A stretch of 13,091 nt of DNA, taken from NCBI GenBank assembly GCA_035762175.1, contig DASTPP010000073.1, forward strand, positions 1 to 13,091. The letters are read 5' to 3'. Made by a program: the position numbers and the translations under genes. This document shows, piece by piece, positions 5,959-10,951 of the stretch; the stretch's first letter is position 1; each line of letters opens with the position of its first letter. This DNA is from DASTPP01 sp035762175. Its GTDB lineage: Bacteria > Myxococcota_A > Polyangia > Polyangiales > Polyangiaceae. A model generated the notes under the pieces. The model saw only the letters and a list, made by a program, of their open reading frames with translations, had not been told where the DNA came from and did no database searches.

Positions 5959-7029
5959 ATGAAGCGAAGACTCTCTCTCGGTGCGTGCCTGCTCGTCGCG
6001 CTCGCGTCCGGGCCCGCGGCGGCGCAGAGCGACGCCGACCGGGCGACCGCGCGAACCCTCGGGCGCGAGGCGGGCGACGCGCTCAAGGCGAACGACTACC
6101 CGAAGGCGCTCGACCTCTACACGCGCGCCGAGCGGCTCTACAAGGCGCCCACCCTGAGCCTGGGGCGCGCCCGCGCGCTCGCCGGCATGGGCAAGCTCGT
6201 CTCGGCCGTCGAGGCCTACCGGCGCATCGTGCAGGAGGGCCCGGGGCAAGACCCGACGGGGGCCTTTCGCAAGGCCGTCGCGGCCGCCTCGGCCGAGGTC
6301 TCGAAGCTCGAGCCGCGGCTCGGCGGCGTCGTCCTGACGCTGCAGGGCCCGAGCTCGGCGCAGATCACCCTCGACGGCGAGCCCTTCCCGGACGCCGCGC
6401 TCGGGGTCCGGCGGCCCATCGACCCGGGCCAGCACGTCGCCAAGGCCCAGGCCGACAACTACGCCCCCGCCGAGGCCAGCTTCGCGGTCGCCGAGGGCGG
6501 CAGCGCCAGCGTCGTCTTGCGCCTCGAGCGGCGGGCCGAGGCCCCCGTCGTCATCGGCCCGGTGCCGGCCCCTCGGCCCGCCGAGCCGCCCGTGGTGGCG
6601 CCCCCGAGCGGGCCTCCGCCGGCGCCCGTCGCTCCCCCGCCGGCGGCCCCGCCCCCCCCCGCGGTCGATCGCCCCGCGCCGCCGGACGACGACGCCGACC
6701 CCGCGCGGGGCACGCGCGCGATCGGCGTCGCGCTCTTCAGCACCGGGGCGGTCGGCCTGCTGGTCGGCGGGGTGACCGGCATGCTCGCCGTCGGCGCGCA
6801 CTCGACGCTGCGCGACGAGTGCCCGAACGACGTCTGCCCGCCCGGCGAGCGCGACACGCTCGACCGGTTTCGTACGCTCAGCACGATCGCGAACGTCGGC
6901 ATCATCGGCGGGCTCATCGGGGTGACGGCCGGCGCCTTCGTGATGTCGAGCTCGCCGCCGAAGAAGAAGAAGGTCGAGGCGGGCTGGTGGGTGGGGCCCG
7001 GCGGCGCCGGCCTGGCGGGCAGGTTCTGA
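5959..7029 (+). CDS. Exported TPR/PEGA-like protein with Pro-rich linker and C-terminal membrane segments
   Basis: This 356-residue protein starts with a signal peptide (MKRRLSLGACLLVALASGPAAAQ, cleavage near AAA-QS). Residues ~27-95 form a helical TPR-like region (AGDALKANDYPKALDLYTRAERL). A small beta domain follows (~115-190), with GGVVLTL, ITLDGEPF, IDPGQHVAKAQADNY and ASVVLRLE, like a PEGA carbohydrate-type surface domain. Next is a long Pro/Ala linker containing a run of nine C at 6652-6660. Two hydrophobic segments (AIGVALFSTGAVGLLVGG and NVGIIGGLIGVTAGAFV) flank a short CPNDVC loop. The C-terminus (VGPGGAGLAGRF) resembles the last strand of an outer-membrane protein. Similar proteins often sit beside myxobacterial kinases. 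GTG at 5956 is a possible alternative start. It lies 16 bp after the kinase and 4 bp before the next gene, so is probably cotranscribed. A role as scaffold or kinase partner is inferred. Confidence 0.85.
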   Translation: MKRRLSLGACLLVALASGPAAAQSDADRATARTLGREAGDALKANDYPKALDLYTRAERLYKAPTLSLGRARALAGMGKLVSAVEAYRRIVQEGPGQDPTGAFRKAVAAASAEVSKLEPRLGGVVLTLQGPSSAQITLDGEPFPDAALGVRRPIDPGQHVAKAQADNYAPAEASFAVAEGGSASVVLRLERRAEAPVVIGPVPAPRPAEPPVVAPPSGPPPAPVAPPPAAPPPPAVDRPAPPDDDADPARGTRAIGVALFSTGAVGLLVGGVTGMLAVGAHSTLRDECPNDVCPPGERDTLDRFRTLSTIANVGIIGGLIGVTAGAFVMSSSPPKKKKVEAGWWVGPGGAGLAGRF

Positions 7030-7033
7030 GCGC

Positions 7034-8515
7034 ATGGCCCGGCGAACCCTTCGAGCCCGCGCCCTCCTCGCGCTCGCCGGCGTGGCGACGGCCTCGTGCG
7101 CGCAACTGCTGGGCGACGACTTTCGCATCGGCGAGGCCGGCGCGTCGGGCGCCGGCGGCGGCGGGGGCGGGGGCGGCTCGCCGTCCGGCGGCGGGGGCGG
7201 CGGCGGCGGGCGCATGGGCCAGGGCGGCGGGGGAGGCTCGAGCGGCGGGGGCGGCTCGGGCGGCGTGCTCGAGCTCGCGATCAAGCAGATCGCGGCCGGC
7301 GCGAACGCGACCTGCGCCCTGCTGAACAGCGGCGAGCTGCGCTGCTGGGGCGGGGGCCCCGAGCTCGGCTACGGCCGCCCGCTCAACGTCGGCGACGACG
7401 AGACGCCCGCCTCGGTCGAGCCGGTGGCCGCCGGCGGCGTGGTCACGGCGGTCAGCACGGGGGGGCCGACCTGCGCCGTGTTCGCCGGGGGCGGGGTGCG
7501 CTGCTGGGGCGGCAACGCCAACGGCGAGCTCGGCTACGGCAACGCGAGCGCGGTCGGCGACGACGAGCCGCCCTCGCTGGTCGGCACCCTGAGCCTCTCG
7601 GGCCAGGCGACGCAGGTCGCGAGCGGCACCTCGCACGCCTGCGCGCTGCTCGCCGGCGGCAACGTGCAGTGCTGGGGGCACGGCGTCTACGGGCGGCTCG
7701 GCTACGGCAGCCTCGAGAGCGTCGGCGACGACGAGGTGCCGGCGACGGCGGGCCTCGTCGGCGTGGGCGAAAGGGCGAAGCAGATCGACCTCGGCGAGTC
7801 GCACTCGTGCGCGCTGCTCGAGGGCGGCAAGGTGCTCTGCTGGGGCCGAAACGACCAGGGGCAGCTCGGCTACGGGCACACGAACGTCATCGGCGACAAC
7901 GAGGCGCCGCAGTCGTCGTCGTTCCTCGCGCTGGGGGGCGAGGTGGCCCAGATCAGCGTGGGCGGCAACCACGCCTGCGCCCGGCTCGTCGACGGCGCGG
8001 TGCGCTGCTGGGGCGCGAACGGCTACGGCCAGCTCGGCTACGGCACCACCACCAACGTCGGCGACGACGAGCGGCCCGACCAACTCGCCGCGCCGGTCGA
8101 CCTCGGCGGCGCCAAGGCGATCGACGTCGGGGCGGGCTACTACCACACCTGCGCGCTGCTCGCGGGCGGCGCCGTGCGCTGCTGGGGCTTCAACGCGAGC
8201 GGCCAGCTCGGCTACGGCAACACGAACAACCTGCTCGCGCCCGGGCCCGCGCTCGACTTCGGCGGCGCGCGCGCGGTGCAGCTCGCCGTCGGCAACAACC
8301 ACGCCTGCGCGCTCTTCGACGACGGCTTCGTGCGCTGCTGGGGCGACAACGGCTACGGCCAGCTCGGCTACGGCAACACCGAGAACATCGGCGACGGCGA
8401 GCCGCCGGCCGCGGCCGGGGCGGTCGAGGTGTTCGAGGCCGCGGGCGGGGCGGGCGGGGCGGCCGGGGCGGCCGGGGCGGGGGCCTCGCGGGCCGGCGCG
8501 TTCGAGTCGTTTTGA
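7034..8515 (+). CDS. RCC1-repeat lipoprotein A, seven-bladed beta-propeller
   Basis: This 493-residue protein has a lipoprotein-type signal (LAGVATASC, then AQLLGDDF, a common myxobacterial start after the lipidated Cys). A Gly/Ser linker spans residues ~38-75. Seven RCC1-type repeats of about 50-56 residues follow, of the form H-T/A-C-A-L-L-x-x-G-x-V-R-C-W-G-x-N-x-x-G-Q-L-G-Y-G. They predict a complete seven-bladed propeller on the cell surface or in the periplasm, a fold mostly used for protein binding. Every blade has a C-x9-C pair, and all but blade 6 carry an acidic GD(D/N/G)E loop. The protein ends in a Gly/Ala-rich tail absent from paralogue B. The ATG is 4 bp after the previous stop, which indicates translational coupling. 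The ligand is unknown. Confidence 0.9.
   Translation: MARRTLRARALLALAGVATASCAQLLGDDFRIGEAGASGAGGGGGGGGSPSGGGGGGGGRMGQGGGGGSSGGGGSGGVLELAIKQIAAGANATCALLNSGELRCWGGGPELGYGRPLNVGDDETPASVEPVAAGGVVTAVSTGGPTCAVFAGGGVRCWGGNANGELGYGNASAVGDDEPPSLVGTLSLSGQATQVASGTSHACALLAGGNVQCWGHGVYGRLGYGSLESVGDDEVPATAGLVGVGERAKQIDLGESHSCALLEGGKVLCWGRNDQGQLGYGHTNVIGDNEAPQSSSFLALGGEVAQISVGGNHACARLVDGAVRCWGANGYGQLGYGTTTNVGDDERPDQLAAPVDLGGAKAIDVGAGYYHTCALLAGGAVRCWGFNASGQLGYGNTNNLLAPGPALDFGGARAVQLAVGNNHACALFDDGFVRCWGDNGYGQLGYGNTENIGDGEPPAAAGAVEVFEAAGGAGGAAGAAGAGASRAGAFESF
7862..7898 (+). repeat. 37-bp block shared by RCC1-A blade 4 and RCC1-B blade 7
   Basis: Positions 7862-7898 are identical to 9884-9920. The block encodes QLGYGHTNVIGD in both genes. 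Blade position differs (fourth and seventh), so it is not simple positional conservation after gene duplication. Confidence 0.8.
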
Positions 8516-8517
8516 GC

Positions 8518-8536
8518 GCCGAAGCCGGCCTTCGGC
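8518..8536 (+). terminator. Small hairpin after the RCC1-A stop
   Basis: GCCGAAG (8518-8524) pairs with CTTCGGC (8530-8536) around a 5-nt loop, starting 3 nt after the stop codon. There is no T-run, and the next Shine-Dalgarno (GGAGG, 8547-8551) follows at once. It may therefore be an attenuator or an mRNA-stabilising stem rather than a full terminator. Confidence 0.35.
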
Positions 8537-8545
8537 CGCGGCGTT

Positions 8546-8552
8546 CGGAGGT
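8546..8552 (+). promoter_or_regulatory. Ribosome binding site of RCC1-B
   Basis: CGGAGGTG is one of the few good Shine-Dalgarno matches in the window. It is 3 nt before an in-frame GTG (8555) and 12 nt before the in-frame ATG (8564). Neither spacing is ideal, so it does not settle the start. Confidence 0.5.
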
Positions 8553-8563
8553 GCGTGATTGCG

Positions 8564-9961
8564 ATGAGAACGAGAGCTTATCCTGCGGCGGTCGGGTGCG
8601 TCTTCGCGCTCGCCCTCTTCAACGTGGCCGCGTGCGGCGACGCCGGCGTCGACGACGATGACGCGGCCGGGTCCTTCGGCGGCTCCAGGGGCGACGCCGG
8701 GGGGGGGGGCGGGGAGGCCGAGGGCTCGGGCGGCTCGGGCGGCTCGGGCCCGAACGGGGGCGAGGCCGGCGCCGCGGGCGTCCCGACCGCGGTCGAGCAG
8801 ATCGCCGCCGGCGACTACTACACCTGCGTGCGCATGAGCGACGGCGCGGTGCGCTGCTGGGGGCGCGGCTCGGCCGAGCTCGGCTACGGCCGCGGCGTCG
8901 GGGTCGACAAGAGCGTCGGCGACGACGAGCCGGCCTCGTCGGTGAGCCCCGCGCTCGTCGGCGGCTTCGTCTCGCAGCTCAGCGCCGGCGGCTCGACCTG
9001 CGCCCTGTTCGACGGCGGCGGCGTGCGCTGCTGGGGCACCAACGCCTACGGCGAGCTCGGCTACGGCAACACCGACGCCGTCGGCGACGACGAAACGCCC
9101 GACGAGGTCGACGTCATCGACCTGCCGTCCCGGGCCACCCAGGTCGCCGCGGGCGCCAGCCACACCTGCGCGCTGCTCGACGACGGCGGCGTGCGCTGCT
9201 GGGGCGCCGGCGACGCGGGCGTGCTCGGCTACGTCGGCGTCACCTCGCTGCAGGCGCCGCGGGCCGACGCCGTCGACCTCGGGGCCAAGGCCACCCGGAT
9301 CGCCCTCGGCGAGAAGCACTCGTGCGCGCTGCTCGAAGGCGGGGCGGTGCGCTGCTGGGGCGCGAACGGCAGCGGCCAGCTCGGCTACGGCGCCACCGCC
9401 GACGTCGGCGACGACGAGGCGCCCTCGGCCGCCGGGCCCCTGAGCCTCGGCGGGGCCGTGGCCGCGATCAGCGCGGGCGGCAACCACGCGTGCGCGCTGC
9501 TCGAAGGCGGGGCGGTGCGCTGCTGGGGCGCGAACGGCAGCGGCCAGCTCGGCTACCGCACCAAGAACGACGTCGGCGACGACGAGCTGCCCGACTCGGT
9601 CGGGCCGGTCGACCTCGGCGGCGTCAAGGCGACGCAGCTCGCCCTCGGCAGCAACCACACCTGCGCGCTGCTCGAGGACGGCAAGGTGCGCTGCTGGGGC
9701 AGCAACGACAAGGGCCAGCTCGGCTACGGCCACCGCGAGAACATCGGCGACAACGAGGTGCCCGCGGACCCGACGCCCGTCGACGTCGGCGGCACGGCCA
9801 GGCAGCTCGCCGCCGGCTTCGACCACACCTGCGCGCTGCTCGCCGACGGCACCGTGCGCTGCTGGGGCGGCAACGAGTTCGGACAGCTCGGCTACGGGCA
9901 CACGAACGTCATCGGCGACACCGAGTCGCCCGCCGGCGCCGGCGCCGTGCCCCTCGACTGA
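8564..9961 (+). CDS. RCC1-repeat lipoprotein B, seven-bladed beta-propeller
   Basis: This protein of 465 residues (468 if GTG 8555 is used) is a paralogue of RCC1-A in tandem. It has a signal peptide with a good lipobox (FNVAAC, then GDAGVDDDD), an acidic then Gly-rich linker encoded partly by an 11-G run, and seven RCC1 repeats ending within a few residues of the stop. All seven blades keep the C-x9-C pair (such as CALLEGGAVRC). Blade 3 lacks the GDDE loop seen in the others. Blades 4 and 5 share a 68-bp identical stretch. The ATG at 8564 is chosen because MRTRAYP gives a normal basic signal-peptide start; GTG 8555 is the alternative. A surface-exposed binding propeller is the likely role; the partner is unknown. 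The gene is 48 bp after RCC1-A and probably in the same operon. Confidence 0.9.
   Translation: MRTRAYPAAVGCVFALALFNVAACGDAGVDDDDAAGSFGGSRGDAGGGGGEAEGSGGSGGSGPNGGEAGAAGVPTAVEQIAAGDYYTCVRMSDGAVRCWGRGSAELGYGRGVGVDKSVGDDEPASSVSPALVGGFVSQLSAGGSTCALFDGGGVRCWGTNAYGELGYGNTDAVGDDETPDEVDVIDLPSRATQVAAGASHTCALLDDGGVRCWGAGDAGVLGYVGVTSLQAPRADAVDLGAKATRIALGEKHSCALLEGGAVRCWGANGSGQLGYGATADVGDDEAPSAAGPLSLGGAVAAISAGGNHACALLEGGAVRCWGANGSGQLGYRTKNDVGDDELPDSVGPVDLGGVKATQLALGSNHTCALLEDGKVRCWGSNDKGQLGYGHRENIGDNEVPADPTPVDVGGTARQLAAGFDHTCALLADGTVRCWGGNEFGQLGYGHTNVIGDTESPAGAGAVPLD
8699..8709 (+). repeat. 11-G homopolymer inside RCC1-B
   Basis: Eleven consecutive G lie in the codons of the Gly-rich linker just after the lipidated N-terminus. 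The frame is open as sequenced. Gain or loss of one G would shift the frame before the propeller, so this is a possible slippage site, and also a place where a sequencing error would matter. Confidence 0.8.
9321..9388 (+). repeat. 68-bp exact direct repeat, first copy (RCC1-B blade 4)
   Basis: The stretch is identical to 9489-9556 at a distance of 168 bp, which is 56 codons or one blade. It covers the CALLEGGAVRC and GQLGY motifs. Exact identity including third positions suggests recent blade duplication or gene conversion. Confidence 0.85.
9489..9556 (+). repeat. 68-bp exact direct repeat, second copy (RCC1-B blade 5)
   Basis: This is the second copy of the 9321-9388 block. Sequence diverges immediately on both sides, and the downstream residue changes from GYGA to GYRT. 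Confidence 0.85.
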
Positions 9962-9978
9962 GCGGGCCGCCGGCCGCC

Positions 9979-10011
9979 GGGCCGGGGCCCGCGCGGGGGC
10001 GCGCCCGGCCC
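9979..10011. terminator. Hairpin between convergent RCC1-B and YceI-like genes
   Basis: GGGCCGGG (9979-9986) pairs with CCCGGCCC (10004-10011). Inside it, CGCGC (9990-9994) pairs with GCGCG (9999-10003) around a GGGG loop, with a 3-nt bulge (9987-9989). Thirteen G-C pairs in the 54-bp gap between two convergent stops fit a bidirectional terminator, although no T-run follows on either strand. Confidence 0.5.
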
Positions 10012-10015
10012 CGCC

Positions 10016-10564
10016 TCAGGCGTCTTGCGCCTGGAAGTGCACCTCGATCGCGACGTCGGGCTTGAGCGAGAGCCCGAGGTGGCTCGGCACCTCGATGCCG
10101 AAGTCGTTCAGGTTGACCTCGGTGCTGCCGTCGACGTCGACGGTGCCGCCGACGCGGCCCGCCTTGTAGAAGACCTTCACCTCTTTGGTCTTGCCGTGCA
10201 TCTTGAGCGTGCCCATCGCCCAGGCGGACATGCGCTTGCCCTCTTCGGGGAAGCGCAGCGCCCAGCGCGGCACCAAGAGCTCGGCGGTCGGGTACTTCTC
10301 GGTCTCGAGGTACTTCTCGCGCATGTGCTTGTCGCGCAGCGCGATGCCCGTGGTCAGCTGCGTGAGCTGCACGCTGATGGTGACCCAGTTGCCGTCGTCG
10401 GCGACGCCCACCTGGTTGCTGCGGCCCTCGATGCGAAAGCCCCGGGGCCCGATGGCGCGGAAGGAGGCCGACGCGTCGGCCGGGTTCGCGAGCTTCGCGT
10501 CGGCGAGCAGCGGAGAGAACGCGAGGGCGCAGAATATGGCAAGGCGACAGAAAGAACGGTTCAT
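10016..10564 (-). CDS. YceI-like family exported protein
   Basis: This 182-residue protein has a signal peptide (MNRSFCRLAIFCALAFSPLLADA, cleavage near ADA-K). The mature part has the YceI (PF04264) pattern: a beta-rich lipocalin-like barrel with IEGRSNQVGVAD early, LRDKHMREKYLETEKYPTAEL in the middle, GTLKMHGKTKEV, and NLNDFGIEVP near the end. Family members are periplasmic barrels that hold a long lipid-like ligand such as a polyisoprenoid; some are associated with stress. The length (about 160 mature residues) is normal. A Shine-Dalgarno GAGGAGAA lies about 10 nt upstream of the ATG. The gene is convergent with RCC1-B and downstream, on the same strand, of the oligomer hydrolase gene across a 387-bp gap, so it probably has its own promoter. 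The ligand is not predictable. Confidence 0.93.
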   Translation of the reverse strand: MNRSFCRLAIFCALAFSPLLADAKLANPADASASFRAIGPRGFRIEGRSNQVGVADDGNWVTISVQLTQLTTGIALRDKHMREKYLETEKYPTAELLVPRWALRFPEEGKRMSAWAMGTLKMHGKTKEVKVFYKAGRVGGTVDVDGSTEVNLNDFGIEVPSHLGLSLKPDVAIEVHFQAQDA

Positions 10565-10573
10565 GGGCGCAAC

Positions 10574-10581
10574 TTCTCCTC
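10574..10581 (-). promoter_or_regulatory. Shine-Dalgarno of the YceI-like gene
   Basis: On the minus strand GAGGAGAA is followed by TTGCGCCC and the ATG at 10564. This strong match supports the chosen start and contrasts with most other genes here, which lack one. Confidence 0.7.
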
Positions 10582-10590
10582 GTGCCCGTG

Positions 10591-10596
10591 TTCATA
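10591..10596 (-). promoter_or_regulatory. Possible -10 element (TATGAA) of the YceI-like gene
   Basis: The minus strand reads GGTATGAACACGG about 27 nt before the ATG, in an A/T-richer island (10590-10622). A TTGGGC lies only 12 nt upstream, too close for a normal -35, so only the -10 is proposed. Confidence 0.3.
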
Positions 10597-10730
10597 CCAT
10601 GCCTTACCGCCCAAGAGAGATACCGACGTGCGCACCGGGGCCGCGCCGGGCCCCGCCGCGCGGGCCGCGGGGGGCCCGAATCGCCCGCGCGGCGCGCCCC
10701 GGTCGGTGGCCCCGCGCGCCCGGTTTCCGC

Positions 10731-10808
10731 GCCCGAATCGGCGGCCGCGCGCGCCCGGTTGCGCCGCCCGAATCGCCGGCCGCGCGCGCCCGGTTGCGCC
10801 GCCCAAAT
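10731..10808. repeat. 35-bp extragenic tandem repeat
   Basis: Two full units (10731-10765 and 10766-10800) begin with GCCCGAATCG and differ at one base. A third starts at 10801 (GCCCAAATTT) and decays. A degenerate unit precedes them at about 10711-10730, and a further GCCCGAATCG lies at 10674-10683. It is intergenic, with no sign of translation. Confidence 0.8.
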
Positions 10809-10951
10809 TTCAGTCACCAGCGGAATCGACGGCGGGCGCCGCGCGCCGCTCGAATGCATGACCCACCGTCAGAGCTCGCGCGCGTCGCCCCGGCCCGGGC
10901 GGGCCCGAGCGAGCATCGCCCTTACGCGGTATGCCCCGGCGGCCCGCCGCG

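Larger units (their letters stand above)
10565..10951. other. Intergenic region between the oligomer hydrolase and YceI-like genes
   Basis: This gap of 387 bp holds, from right to left, a short G-C hairpin just after the hydrolase stop (CGGCG/CGCCG at 10937-10949, no T-run), the 35-bp tandem repeat, and the YceI-like gene's promoter and Shine-Dalgarno. Open frames across it are Arg/Ala/Pro-rich and inherit the repeat, so I call no gene. Confidence 0.6.

Noticed and set aside
6914..9901. Open frame of 995 residues on the minus strand
   Set aside because: It runs antisense to the two RCC1 genes and simply mirrors their repeats (RAPAAHRPAFEQRA-type units). G/C third-position bias removes stops. 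The plus-strand reading has signal peptides, lipoboxes and conserved motifs.
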